A stretch of DNA of 43,680 nt, taken from positions 1 to 43,680 of the forward strand of contig NSJX01000086.1 in the NCBI GenBank assembly GCA_002286715.1. The letters are read 5' to 3'. The position numbers and the translations under genes are program-made. The notes below the pieces were generated by a model that did not search any database, was not told the origin of the DNA, and saw only the letters and a list, made by a program, of their open reading frames with translations. Source of the stretch: Dentipellis sp. KUC8613 (Eukaryota > Basidiomycota > Agaricomycetes > Russulales > Hericiaceae). Positions 1 through 11,832 of the stretch are shown one piece after another. Positions within the stretch are counted from its first letter, which is position 1. Every line of letters begins with the position of its first letter.

Positions 1-2202
1 CTCTGCTCTAATTCATAGCTCATTGTCTCGAGGCTGCGGAGAGCGTTTTCTTTGCATCGTTCCGCGTTGTCCAGGGCCCGCCGCAAATTTTCCGAGTCAG
101 CAGAGGCCATCTGCAGTTCAGATCGGAGTATCTGCTTGCTCTGTTTCAGTTCGCCATTTTCCTCCTTCAATCCATGAACCACGTTCTTGGCTACCAACCG
201 AAGCACCTCAGTTACATGCCAGCACTTCCACAAAAAAAAATGGCGTACCCGATCTCAGCACCTCGTCGTCGCTCGGGTTCCTGTCCATCCTCGGCGACGA
301 CAGCTCTGTAAAAATTTCATCATACAACTCCCGAAACCGCCGCGCCCTGCGTGCGTCTCGCAGTCTTCTGGCATGCGCGTTCGCCGGCGACTCGACTGGC
401 AAGGAAGGAGTCTCCTGAATGGGGTCTTCCGGAACGGCGCTGGGCTCCGCCGCCTCGTCCTTGCCCGTGTCCGTGCGCTTGCTCGCGCGTCTGCTCGGCG
501 CCTTGGCTTGCGTAGCGTCGCTAGGAGGGGATGCGGAGGCTTTGCGCTTCTCCAGCTTCGGAGGTGCAGCGGGGATCCGAACAACCACGTTCGTTCCCGC
601 CGCCTGACGACTGGGTGTGCGAGAAGGTAGTTGTGACGACCCAGGAAGCGATGCTGTGGTCTTTGCGGCGAACGGCGTAAGAGAATCCGGACGGACAGTG
701 AACGCTACGGATTGGTATTGCGGGACCCGGCTTCTTGTATAAAGACTGCCTCCCGCGGGTATCAATAGACCCGTCTGCGGGAAGGAGCCAAAAGGAGAGT
801 ATGAGAGTGCCGCTTCCACAGGCGGAGGAGGCATCCCCTGGTACGGTGGTTCTGCGTTCGTCGCGGACTTGGACCGATTCTGGTTCTGATTGTCTGGCAA
901 AATAGCGCCCTGGGCCGGCGTTGCATCAGCGGAGGCCACTGCGGGCGGCGGAGCTGTTGGCGGCGCTACGTCGTCTACAGAAAAGCGAAACACGGACGAA
1001 GCGTCAGGACTCTGTTGAGGGTAGCTAGACCAGCCGTCTTTAGTAGCGTAGTACGGAGTTTGGTTTCCGGTGCTGTCGCTGGAGCCTGGCATAGGCATCG
1101 AAGGCACCTGAGACGAGCCACGCCACGCGGGTAAGTTTACCATCGCGGGTGACGGTGGAGGGGGCTGATAGTATGACGATGGTGGCTGCAAAGCCGTTCC
1201 TGCAGGCTGAAGAGGAAATGGGCGGTCACTACCAACGTTCCCATGGTACAGACCACGAGGTCCATCCACGCGGGGTGTTGCAGGAGTGGGACGAGGCAGG
1301 GAAGATGTCCGCACGAGATCTGGAGTATCGAACGATAAAGATGAGGGTGCAATCGATGCCGAGGCCGGGTCCCAGAGTGCACCAGTCGCCGACGACGAGG
1401 ACGTCTCGCCGAACTTCTGTGTTGGCGGAGAGAACATGGGCGTCGCATGTACTGGCGAGGTGATTGAAGGCGCAGGATTAGCCTTCGACGCGAGCCGTTG
1501 GGACACCATCGACGATGCAGAAGATGCAGGACGAGATCTTGAAGCAGAGTGCGAAGGCCGCCGAAGAGACGCAGGACCCAAGGGCGGACCCATTGGTGTA
1601 GGAACACCTGACGGCATATGTTGCGCGGGCCCTTCTCGAGACTGTTCTTCCGGGAGACAGGCAGCCGCGCCTTGCTGTTGAATCCCTGGCGACTCTGCTC
1701 CATCGTTCCTGAAAAATCGAAGATAGGCCTCGTTCAGAGCAGGGTCGTATGATGAACCTGAACGAGATGCCGGTCTACACCGATGTCAGTCAGATTAAAG
1801 CCTCGGAACATGTATAGTGAAGACTTACAGCTGACTTGATTTCTGAAGCACACTTGAGTTCAATAGAGCATCCTCTCCTACAGATGGCTCGGCTACCCCT
1901 TGAGGGTGCGAAGGCAGAGCAGGCGTGTTCGGAGTAATAGAAAGCGTGCGAGGGCCGGGATATTGCTGGTAGCCGCCCTGCGGCACAGAATAGCGTATCT
2001 CTCCCGTCGGCTGTGCATATTCGGTTTGACGGATTGCATAAGGGCCCGTCGACGGATGAAGGTCTTGGCTACAGGATGGGTCGCACCGGTTACCAGATGG
2101 CGCGCACAAAGAGAAGACGATGTATACTCACGGCCAAGACTGAGGTGTGGTGTGCGCAGAAGCTGAATCATGTTGATGGCTAGGATCATAAGGCGTCTGC
2201 AT
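1..2202 (-). CDS. L1: long disordered/coiled-coil protein, 3' end cut by window edge
   Basis: Function unknown. Four exons on the minus strand: 2202-2132, 2068-1829, 1774-249 and 190 to beyond base 1, joined by 54-63 nt introns with phases 2, 2 and 1. The start MQTP was chosen because the same codon opens the closest paralogues L5 and L7. Exons 2-3 encode a low-complexity Ser/Pro/Gln/Ala-rich region with a PPPP-VEAALSYSPFGSFPQTGLL block. This is followed by a KRKASASPP basic patch with nearby RRASKR, suggesting a nuclear protein, and by RRFRELYDEIFTEL and an acidic PSDDEVL segment just before the last intron. The last exon begins AKNVVH and enters a heptad-rich coiled coil that runs off the left edge. 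The reading frame is open throughout. By analogy with L5 and L7, a convergent S partner should lie left of base 1. Confidence 0.8.
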
Positions 2203-2990
2203 TGTCAGAGAAATCTGGAGGGTAGTCAATAAGTAATCGATTAGCTGACATCGGCGACAACTAACCTTGAAGGGCGAGAGTTGAAGTGCGAGAGGGCGAG
2301 GACGAAAAACGAGACTCTACAAGCATCTGAAGTCGCTTTCGTGCCATCTTATACGGAAGTGTCCTGGTCCTTGTGGGAAGACACCCCGAGGCCGATACTG
2401 CGCGACCAGAGCACGAGCGCCGTGCGCGTGCGGCATCCCCAGCAGCTTGAGCAGGTCGACCGCTGCAGAAAGCTAATAACCGGCAGACGAAGTTAGCTTT
2501 CTGAGAAGAGAAGGTCCAGGAGCTGCTTACCTGTTAACCATCGAGCTTCTTTCGCCACGATGGTATCATCGGACAACATACTGCATATTCCTCATCTGTA
2601 TGGGCAGACATAGAATGATTGGACGCTGTGCGTGATCTACGTAGCTGCTATATATGCGCGCGCCATGTGCTGGCATGTCGGAGTCGGGCGAAGTAGTGAG
2701 CGTACACTAGACGAGCGAGAAATCAGCATAAGGTTTGTGAGAAGACTACTCAAAGCTAGCTGAAGGAAACGACGACGCACGATTGCCACTGCCTTGAAGC
2801 ATCGATATGTTATCTTCAAGGCACAGACCTGCGGAACATATAGCGAGAGTGGACGGCCAGCAGGTAGAGTCTACATACACCCCCAAAACTCTATTCGTGA
2901 GAAGACGGAATGCACGTGAGCCACGCACATTGATGGGTCGCCTTCGATTGAGCGCCTATGGTACGTAGTGATGGGGCAGGGGGCGTCGCT
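2203..2990 (-). promoter_or_regulatory. Promoter and spliced leader of L1
   Basis: About 0.8 kb upstream of L1 is the inverted counterpart of the regions upstream of L5 (24383-25178) and L7 (40040-40820). It holds a TATA box (TATATA at 2649-2654), a CACGTG E-box near 2911-2920 and a leader intron whose donor follows CTTCAAG and whose acceptor lies just before the start codon. An upstream ATG in the leader would be out of frame with L1 after splicing. Confidence 0.55.
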
Positions 2991-4298
2991 GAGGACGTGC
3001 TCAAGTCTATTTGAATGTGCCCCAGTCGGCGTGCGAGGGAGAGAACTTAGTGGACAGGGACACGCGCGTACGGTCGTCAGACAAAGAAGGTCGACCTTGC
3101 AAACACGGAGGTTCCTTGTGGAATTGCTTGTCTGCTACGAGAGTGCTCTTTTCCCCAGTCCTGTTTATGTAAGAGCAGAACCATAGAGAGAGATATGCGG
3201 GCGCGCATGACGGGTGGCCTATAATTCATGATGATACCTGTTCAAAATTTCGCACTTGGGATGCATATCTTTAGAACATATAGAACACAGTTCGTCCGCG
3301 TTTGCTATGCTTTAGCCAGCTAGTGTGACAAATGTATAGAACACGTACGCCAAGACACCAAGACACGAACAGAGCTCTCCGCCGGAGAAGAAGAAGGTCG
3401 AGTAGATGCTAGATGACGGCGATAAGGGTATAGAGTTCGCAGAACCGTCTTCTGCAATGTCTTCAGGAATATCAGGAGGTACGAGTCGCTCAAACATTGG
3501 CTTTGAAACGATTGTAACGTCGCTATGAAGGTGTTGTACCGGTCATCGTTTGGTGCAATGAGTGATTTCATTTAGCGCCCGAATCGGGATTTTCCGAGGG
3601 CGGAATCCAACGGCGTTTCACGGTGAGTACGACAACTCATCCCTTCAGCCGTTGACTTCATCAACAGAACAACATCAAGTAAAGCAGTCGACCACGACAT
3701 GTCAGGGCTGCGATAAACAGAGTTTGGGCGTAATGGTGGGACTAGGCTGTTCCAACGTCCTTGCATCAATGCCCAGATTGGATCAACTTGATCGGTTTTC
3801 TGGATCCGATGCTGTATGTGTCTATGTTCGCATGCTCTTTTCAAATTCTGACAGACCTTACAGATCCTGCTCGCATGCTTCACCAACGACCGTGTATTAT
3901 GACGGTGCGCGTGCGGCGACACATGGCCAGATTATCGCGGCTGCACAAGCACGGTACGCTGTCTTCGGGGCTTGTCGTTCGGAATGGACGCTCGATGGAT
4001 ACTGGGTGAGTTCCTCAATCAGCGAAATTTCGTACGACACTCACTTTCTGTTTACCGTTGTGCTCCTTGCGCTCCCAGGCCCAGGGGCAACGTACTACGC
4101 GATACATTGATGAGAACTTGTTCCACCGCCGCATAGTCCTGGTCGTCCTTACAATCTGTGGTCGCCCTTACATTCCGTGGAGGCCTACCGAAGTTCGTTG
4201 TACCCAAGGACTCACGTACTTAAGATGGCGTAGGACATCGAACATCCCTTCAACGTCCTATCTTTCGTCGCCGTTGTCGCACAATCTCCAGGCTCGTT
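2991..4298. other. Intergenic, with a duplicated relic at 3235-3560
   Basis: No gene could be supported here. The stretch 3235-3560, read on the minus strand, is clearly homologous to 39515-39775 on the plus strand, far upstream of L7. Both contain the peptide-like string DIPEDIA followed by SPSSSIYST in one frame. It is therefore part of the inverted L1/L7 duplication and may be a decayed exon. The rest (3560-4298) has ORFs of under 190 codons without recognisable features; an unseen 5' exon of L2 could lie here. Confidence 0.4.
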
Positions 4299-6135
4299 AT
4301 GCAACCGCAGGCCACGGGATACTCTTCGCCAACACATGATGGTTTTTCGGCTTCTCCGTCTGCTAGTCATGCTACGCTATCCGATACGGTATTATCTGAG
4401 GTCTCGAGTCAGCTGTGAGTGTCAAATTCTTGTTGTTATGTAGCTTGGAACTGACGCAGTGGCAGAATTGAATCACTTGCATGCACCACCCATTATCCCC
4501 ATGCCGCTGGCCTGAGTTCATCGTCTCATGTCACTATGCTCCAAGCGCCCCACGAACGGAGTGGGCCTCCAAATTCTTCGCTTGCGAGCGCCGTGCCCTC
4601 TTACCCCTCGTCAATTTCTTCGTCTTCGTCTCTCTACCGACAGACATCTACATTTCCTTCGACACTTCCTCCACCTTCCGCGTCTCTTACCACTGTACCT
4701 TCCTTCGCCTTCGGTGCTCGCGTCGCCGCTCCGTTTCCATTGAAAGTGCAGCCTGCTCTCTCTATCTCCTCGTCGACACCCAAGCTTCCTCCGTGGTCAT
4801 TTTTGTCAGCAGACACCAGTTTCCGGAACCTGCCATCCACCAATTCTGTCTCATCATCCGCATTGTCGAGGGAAACTGTTGTTTCATGGAGCGACAGTCC
4901 TCAGCATCCCACGATGCCTGCCGTTGGCTATGGTCCACAATCCGGAACCCAGATTTCGAGCGTGTGCGACATACAACCAGCACATCACTTCAGCCACCTG
5001 CATAAATCATCCCTCGACAACGTACGTCCATCTTCTTTTTCTATAGACAAAGACATCTCATTTCGTCACTATTCAAGCTGCAAGAAAATCATCTGTCTCT
5101 GTTCCCGACTCGAGAGGATACCCCGCGCAATTGGCAAAATTTCACGCAGGCATCTGGTGTTACACCCTTGCTTCCACCTCTGAATTACGTGTCCGAGATG
5201 GTCCCTTCAATGCCTTGGCCAGTTAGCGCCGGTATGCAGGGCAGCATCTCTTGCTCTGAATTCACAGCCGATGCGTCCGAGTCCTTTAACCCTACTCCGC
5301 AGATGAATGCATCGGGTGTGTTTTCTTCACGGAACATGTCGCATGCAGATTCGCATCAGCCTGTCTTTTCTCCTGACGTGGACGCCAGACCCATGATACA
5401 GTCTGTTCCTTCCCAGGCGAACTTCGATGCAGCGGCCCGGGGCCCATACGAACCTACGAGAGCTATGAAGCGCAAAGCATCTGTGTCCCCGCCTGGTAAA
5501 GCTGAATTCAACGCAACATGGGCTGCAGATCGGGGAAATGGCAAAGTGAGGGCAGTCGACTTGGACCCAGGTGTCGAGGAAATGGATGAGGATGGGAAGA
5601 AGATGTGGGTACTTCAGCTCCTAAGCGAGGAAGTGAAAGAGCACATGGAGGTGTCGGATATCCGCAAGGGGCCGAGTGAATACGATGTTTTGAAAACCGG
5701 TGCGTCGTCTTCAGTCTTCGCGAAAATGATCATTAAAATACATGTTCCTTCCTAGCATTCGATGTAATCAGGGCATGGCAAGACTACGACCAACAGAGAG
5801 CTCAGCAAATAAATGCTTTCCAGGAGGCTTTGCAGGTAGCCCAATCACATTGGCTCAAAGAGAAAGTTCGGAGGGAGGCCGTAGAACTTAGGCTGGTCCA
5901 AACGGAGCGCGATGTGATGACTTTGAACACTAAAGTGGGCAAGCGGGCTGCGACCATAGAGACAGCGACGCATGATCTAGAAGAGACAAAGGCAGGACTT
6001 CGGAGGAGTAAGGACGAGCTGCATTCCAAAATAGATGAGGCGCAACGCGACGTGGATTTGATCAAACAGCTCTCAGCCGATCTTGTGTCTACAAGGGCTG
6101 AACTCCAGCGGTATCAAGAGCGCTATGCAAGGTGA
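4299..6135 (+). CDS. L2: divergent long disordered/coiled-coil protein, 559 aa
   Basis: Function unknown. Exons 4299-4414, 4460-5021, 5078-5699 and 5756-6135; introns 45-56 nt with phases 2, 0 and 1; 1680 nt in total. The start ATG (MQPQATGYSS) is the least certain part. Residues 1-350 are Ser/Pro/Thr-rich and probably disordered. AMKRKASVSPP near residue 355 matches the KRKASASPP patch of L1/L5/L7. An acidic stretch and LLSEEV...SEYDVLKT precede a phase-1 intron at the same position as in the other L genes. The last exon (about residues 434-559) is a charged coiled coil ending in AELQRYQERYAR, comparable to the AELQWYR ending of L5 and L7. The stop codon lies 46 bp from the stop of the convergent gene S2. 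Sequence is very divergent from L1/L5/L7, but the architecture is the same. Confidence 0.75.
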
Positions 6136-6181
6136 CATTGGATCTTCGAATAGCCAGTCATGTACATGATATGTATTATGC

Positions 6182-7000
6182 TTAATGAATGATAAAGGAA
6201 CATTCAGGAGGTTCACTTTGCAATTACGACTGTGTCGTCGTGTTGGTCTGATGTGTGCGCCTCCTCTGTCGTCGCTCCAGCCGGTACGCATCGTATTGAC
6301 GCGAGTAATCCTTGACGTGTTGTCTGCGCCGATCAACCATCTGTTCATACCGTTTGGCTTCATGTTGAAGTCCGACGGCGGCTACAAAACCAACATCATA
6401 ATTTAAGAATGTTATTTAATGGCACTATCAGACTCATACCTTGTGTTGCATCCTTGACGCCTAGAAAGTGCGTCAACATGTGGTCACAATTTGGACACAT
6501 CGTGAACCAGCGTGAGACTCCAAATGGCATCAAATACCTTGTTCAAATTTGTCAAGTGCGTTGCCATTCGCTTCGACGCGCTGGGTGAATTTCCTGAGAC
6601 CTTGTTCGCATCCGTCCAGATGACTGTTAAGTTTCACATTTTCGCATCTACTCTCCTCCTCAAGTCGCCTAATTTCACCACACAATCGATTGCATTCGTC
6701 GAGTGCAGCAGCATCCTGTTGTGGAAGGGAGTTATTAAATTTGCAGCTCAGCTTTTGGAAAGACAACGTACTCGGCTCGCAATTGCAGAATAGATTCTCC
6801 GATTAATGGGTGGCCTTTTGCCCAGGTTCTGCCACATGGAATCAGCCTAGGAATTTCTTGCTTCACGGTGCTATTACCGGAGCCTGAGTTACGTATCGGG
6901 TCCTCAGCTTCTCTGGGGTGTCGGTGTCCTTACAAAGCTGAACGGGACCTGAGTTCGTTGGAAGCTCTTTGCGGCTAGTTTGCGGATGATTGGTCGGCAT
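6182..7000 (-). CDS. S2: short coiled-coil protein convergent with L2, 193 aa
   Basis: Function unknown. Five exons on the minus strand: 7000-6893, 6846-6772, 6715-6538, 6460-6440 (21 nt micro-exon) and 6381-6182. Introns are 46, 56, 77 and 58 nt; all phases agree and the total is 582 nt. The N-terminus (MPTNHPQTSRKE) is polar; LGKRPPINRR is basic. From DAAALDECN onward the protein is a charged heptad-rich helix with EESRCEN and, near the end, EAKRYEQMVDRRRQ followed by DYSRQYDAYRLERRQRRR. The EESR-EN and DYRR-type stretches resemble S3b, so these may form one subfamily. A TATA box lies about 130 bp upstream. The stop codon is 46 bp from that of L2, so the two 3' UTRs almost certainly overlap. 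Confidence 0.7.
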
Positions 7001-7127
7001 TATCACCGCACGGTCGGTAAGACTAAACAACTTGATGAACGATTTCGCAAGCATATTGGTCAGACGGGAGAAACGCACCTCAAGAACCAGTAACGAAATG
7101 CACTCGGGTCGGGTAGTGACCGGCCCT

Positions 7128-7138
7128 TTATATAGTTG
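7128..7138 (-). promoter_or_regulatory. TATA box of S2
   Basis: On the minus strand this reads ACTATATAAAG, about 130 bp upstream of the S2 start codon. Spacing is like that of the TATA boxes of the other S genes. Confidence 0.5.
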
Positions 7139-7798
7139 AGCCGACACGACCTAGTAAAGAACAAAGGGAGAAAGTAAATATACTCGAGCTTCGACGCCGC
7201 AGCTCGAGAACAACACATACCTGCTATGGAACTTCCTTTGCCACGGCTCCGTTGGTCGGTTACCTTGAGACAACATACGGGACAGAGTAAACAGAGATTT
7301 CAACCAATGGTGTCAGAGGACATGTTTTTGTCCTATCCTCGCTGCCTGTGCTTGGGGACCCTATACAACGTCGCCTTTGAACGGAGTCGTCTGTTGATCA
7401 TCGTCTCTGCGGCTGTCGATGCTCGTCAATATGCCGACCCTACCGTATCGTCTCCGAAGTTTGCGATGCTGAAAAACTTAGAATCAGATACCAAGCGCTA
7501 TCCTTGAGAGCAATTGCATTCTACGAAGGCGACACGAATGAAGTCTAATACTCACCTAGCTATTCGCGCGGTCTCGGTCCATCTGTGCTTGCTCTTCATT
7601 GGATGCTTTAATGGTGGGCACATCTGCGTGCACAAGAGTATCCCGACGAAGTTTACAATTCTATATTGAGCTCCGAGTCGTCTTGGAGAGCGAAGAAAGC
7701 GAATGCCGGCTGTGTGTCTTTTTCACAATCACGTAGTCGAGTACGAGGGCGGGCGAACCCGGCTGCATCTGTCGGCGTTCAAACGAATAAGCGCTCAA
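7139..7798. other. Intergenic, no gene supported
   Basis: Only short ORFs without conserved motifs or credible splice structure. It lies between the S2 promoter and the left end of the 7799-10117 element. Confidence 0.4.
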
Positions 7799-10117
7799 CC
7801 CCAGTGAAAATCCCGCCTGGTGAGATCGGGCGAGATATGGCCTAATATGTAAAAATGCAAGTGAGCTGGCGAGATCTGGTGACATCTGCTAAATTGTCTC
7901 TGGCAAGTACTTGATTGCATTTCTTTCCTCAGAGTATGACGTAGATCTGTCGGGTACATGGAAGTATACTCGTGCACTCCAAGTTCGACTTAGACTTATG
8001 ATTCCAAGTCGTCGTGTCCCTGTCGTCACTTACTTCTCTCCTCCATCCCCCAACACCCTCCTATTGTCTATCCTTCCCTCCCCCTTTCTCCCCGGCCCTC
8101 AATATCCTGAGGCAATCGAATGGTTGCTTGTATATAATTGCTGCGTGGCGCGCGATTGCAATTGCCATGATGTCATCAGCGGCTCGCTGTTCTTGCCGCC
8201 AAGGAGGTCAGCGCTGGAGGAAAGTAGGTGAGTGCAATGCCGCACACAAGCATAGCAGATACTTGTATTTCCCGGCAGGACATGGAAAATGCCATCGGAG
8301 ACGATGTGAGTTCGAGAGCTTCGGCGGGCGGGCGGGTGGGCGGGCGGGCGGGCAGGCGGTGGGCGAGTAATTAGATGGGTGGGCGAGTAGACGAGTTGGA
8401 GAACAAGATGCCTAGCTGTCTGCCTATTGTACGGCAAGTAAGTCAAAGATTTACTGGTACTACTCTCGTTGATCGTCCTCTTCCCAAGTGCGATGACATG
8501 GAAGCGCCATCATCGGCGCCTCTGCCCTCACAGGGATTTTGCAACTCGTTGCTCACCACCGTCGAGAGGCAGGGAGTCACACAGATGGACGCAACAAACG
8601 TGCAAGTGACTGCGAGACCAGGTGAGTCCACAGCGCCGGAATCCGGTGTGAAGAGAATCACTTCTCTTTCACGCTACTGGCAACATTTCGGCCCCGCCTC
8701 TCAATGACCCGCTCTCTCTGCTGATGCACTCGCATTCTAGGCCTTCCTTACCCTGTCGTTTGCCGGTTCAATGTTCTTGACACGAGACAGGCTCGTACTC
8801 GTGGAGTTCTACTCGTGCCTGCGGCGCGAGGGTTTCACAGCATATACGCAAGCATCGCATACTTAGGCACCGCGTTGAGCTCCCGCAGCCGAGCTCGTGA
8901 TATGTGCAGCCAGTACGTATGCTACAAGCATTTCTTCGTGACTGACGCATCGACGTCGCGCCGGACGTGCACTCATACCCCCACATGCACTACCTCCAGC
9001 CCCCAACTCGCGCAGTCTCCCCTCCAGTATCCTCCCTCGCCAACAGTGCCCTACTCCCCTCCTGTCGGGCGGCGCCTTCCGAGCAGTGGTCACAGGGCTC
9101 GTGCTGTACACGTATGTCCCTCTCGCGGCTCGCGCTGCTGCATGCTGCAGCGAGCAGCTCCGCATTAATCACGCCCTGTGCGCATATTGCGAAGCACTTC
9201 CTGCGCCGCGGCGGGACCATGAGCATCATCTCGTCGGTCGTTGGCGCGGGCAATGCTAGCCCTGTGCTGCATGAGCAGGACGCATACAATGATGCTGGGC
9301 ATATTGATTCTTGTGATACAGTGGGATACAGAGGCTGTTGTTGCGGAAGATGCATATAATGCTCATTGGTACGTATGCCGCAGGCAGTTCCTGACCAGAA
9401 TATCTGTGACTGACATATCCTGCTCGCAAATGACGCTCCGCCAGACTTGCACTGTGCAAGTACGAAAGTACCCTCTCCCATGCCCTCTTCAGCACCCCGC
9501 GACATACTTCTCGGCTCGGCATCACGCACGGCCTGCCCTCGAGCGTGACGACACCGGCGCCTTCACCACACTGTCTTGCGCGGTCGGCAACAATGTGATG
9601 TGCTTCGCGACACGCGCACCGAGCGCGGTGAGTTAAACTAACGCATATCCAGGACGAGCTTGGTCAGCAGCAGCAGGGAGGTCAGCGAAGACGTGCAGCG
9701 CGGCGGAAGGGATGACGGACTAGCGTAGCGAGCTTGCGGACAGCACATCCCTGTCTGCAGCTGTACTCCCGAGGGGGACGGGGTAGGGAGAGCTAGTATG
9801 AGCTGGTCAGAGCGGGTCCCGCTGCGAAGGGTACAAGCATGGATTCGGGCGAGAGCTGTTGAGAGTGGGCAATATCGGGCCCTCTATGTCGATATCTGCA
9901 ATAGTGTATCGAAGAAATTAATGATATGCATACTTCGAATCCATCACCTGATCAGACCCGATGTGAGCAGATGGTGCATATGGGACCCGATGACGCCAGA
10001 CCTCGACAGACGAAATCTGGTCAGATAGTTAAAATAGTCCAGAAAATCTGCTCAGATCTGTTTTTACATATCGGACCATATCTCGCCCGACCTCGCCAGG
10101 CGGGATTTTCACTGGGG
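7799..10117. mobile_element. Candidate DNA transposon with terminal inverted repeats, 2.3 kb
   Basis: The left end (7799 onward) and the reverse complement of the right end (10117 backward) both begin CCCCAGTGAAAATCCCGCC and stay similar for about 57 bp with a few mismatches, including a shared CGGGCGAGATATGG block. The pentamer CTCAA flanks both ends directly (7794-7798 and 10118-10122), as expected of a 5-bp target duplication. The interior (8000-9700) holds a G-rich minisatellite and short ORFs but nothing I can read as a transposase, so the copy looks non-autonomous or decayed. Superfamily not assigned. Confidence 0.5.
8323..8367 (+). repeat. (GGGC)n-like G-rich simple repeat
   Basis: A run of GGGC/GGGT units on the plus strand, followed by degenerate GTGGGCGAG units to about 8400. 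It has enough G-triplets to form a G-quadruplex. It lies inside the 7799-10117 element. Confidence 0.7.
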
Positions 10118-11103
10118 CTCAACCCTCTCTACGCTTCGACCTCATCTCCAGCCGTCCTTCACTGACAGGAACGACTCACTCAATCACTGGCTAGCAGTGG
10201 ACCCTTTCATTGTGTTCCACCACCAAAATATGTTGGAGCAAAAAATCTACGTCTATGCATTCGATATTGCTTGAACGGTGGAGAATTTGTAGGTCACTCT
10301 CCATGTCAGAAGGTAAGCCCCGACATTCGGTACTAGTCTCAACTTCGATCTAATGGTGTTATCGGAATCATCCCTGGAAATCCAATGAGCTAGCCTCCCA
10401 TAAATTTGGGCAAGATATGTGCCCGTCGGGGCAACGAGTCAAAATGCTGTTAGGTCAACCCTTTCGAATAACAAGCAAACTGGCGAGTCGTTGCACTTGA
10501 CAGCTGTATGCAGACTGCCAGAATTCGGCTGAGGCCTAGTTTCTGCAGGAAATTCCAGCAGAATTAGGCAGTGATGACATGGTCAACCATTCTGCTGAAG
10601 GGCAGACAACGAAGGGCGCACAATCTCGTGTGAGCGCCATGCCACACCCCAGCACAATTCACTACGCGATATAGAGTCCGAGCATGTCCCTTGCTCATCG
10701 GTCGTGAGTCCCTCCATCTTTTGGACACTCTGTACAGTGCTCTTGGTCAAACCACTCAATTGGAGTGCATGATAGACCACGCGAATAGTTTCCGTGCACA
10801 ATCTGTACTATGACGGTCGTCCCCTGCTACATGTTCAAATCCTCCGTGTTCCGAGATATGGCATCGAGGCTCCGAATTCGGAGCTTCTGTGCGACGTAGG
10901 CCTCCTTTCTGGGTGTGAATTCCTTGAATCTCCCGTTAAATACACCTTTTACAGGCTTCTCTCGCACGTCAAATGTATGTAGGGTGCTTCGCTGGCCATA
11001 CTCCAATACCACATCAAAGTGAGTCTAGGTAGAATTGTTGCCTGATTCTGTATCGTGTACGCTATGCTCTGACTAGACGAAAGGATTAGTCGAAGACCAG
11101 GAC
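10118..11103. other. Upstream region of dead L3, duplicated upstream of L4
   Basis: No gene supported. The part from about 10640 to 11100 is homologous to 15360-15700. Shared landmarks are the AGCACAATTC block and CAGGCTTCTCTCG, with similar sequence continuing to a GACTAGAC string. This shows that L3/S3 and L4/S4 arose by segmental duplication. Confidence 0.5.
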
Positions 11104-11706
11104 ATGATCGATCGTAATCATAGCCAGCATGCGAAGGGCGTCCACAGGTCCAACGCCATCGGCTCGCAGTTTGTTCATCCTCCAGACGAGACACCACTGA
11201 ATGAAGTCCTACCTTTTCCGAGCTCGCCGCCGCCACTATTTGGTTCACCCACCAATTCGGTTCGGGAGGCAAAAGCCTCATCAAGGACGGTTGTTCCAAT
11301 CTCCGTCAGAGCTGCTTGATCGACCCTGAGCTGCAAGGTGTGCAGGAAGGATTTGACCCATGCTTGTACGAAGGAGTCACAGGATTTATCAATGTTGAGC
11401 CGTTCGGGACGCTGGCGCTCGATGTAGTGGTTCAAATAGGTACTCTCCTTTGAATTACGCTCACTTGAATTTGCATTCTCATTCTCATTCTTCAATTTCT
11501 CAAGGAAGGAACAGGAAAGAGGCGAGGAGGTCCAATCCCTGCAGGGTGACTTGATAGAAACACATTCGGGAGCTTACGACATAAACCCGCAGGAGTCCGG
11601 AATGCAAGTGAGAAAACTCGAGGGCGAACTCTACCGAACCCAGAATCAGAAGGAGTCCTCAGCGACTTAAACCAAATTACAGCGTTATCATGATTCAAGA
11701 CCCTAG
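11104..11706 (+). pseudogene. Dead L3: truncated, frameshifted relic of an L4-type gene
   Basis: This is the 3' third of an L4-like gene. EVLPFP near 11210 matches L4 EVLPFP. After a frame change, LYEGVTGFINVEPFG...VVVQI (about 11366-11446) matches L4 LYEEVALFIKVEPFE...EVVQI right at the phase-1 donor. The coil exon follows (EEVQSLQGDL; KLEGEL). Relative to L4 the first two thirds of the gene are missing, the frame shifts at least once upstream of the intron and again around the acceptor, and a CAA codon has become TAA at 11668-11670. The original stop survives at 11704-11706. It still faces the intact gene S3. Confidence 0.7.
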
Positions 11707-11832
11707 GGAATGCCGTATGAGTTCCAGAAAAGTATCAGCGCATGCAACTCTGTGGTCATTCACAATGATTGCATATGCTCGACTAAGACCTTATAGCTAC
11801 ATCTCATGCGCCAATACATAGCAGTTCCTATC

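Noticed and set aside
187..630. Plus-strand ORF rich in Arg opposite L1
   Set aside because: It is the antisense shadow of the L1 Ser/Pro-rich exon; similar mirror ORFs occur opposite L5 and L7.
3562..4110. 182-codon plus-strand ORF upstream of L2
   Set aside because: No motif, no splice context, no counterpart near the other L genes; most likely chance, although a 5' exon of L2 could hide here.
8815..9636. Possible membrane or Cys-rich gene inside the 7799-10117 element
   Set aside because: Frames break every 100 codons or less and no splice set gives a coherent protein; no transposase motif either.
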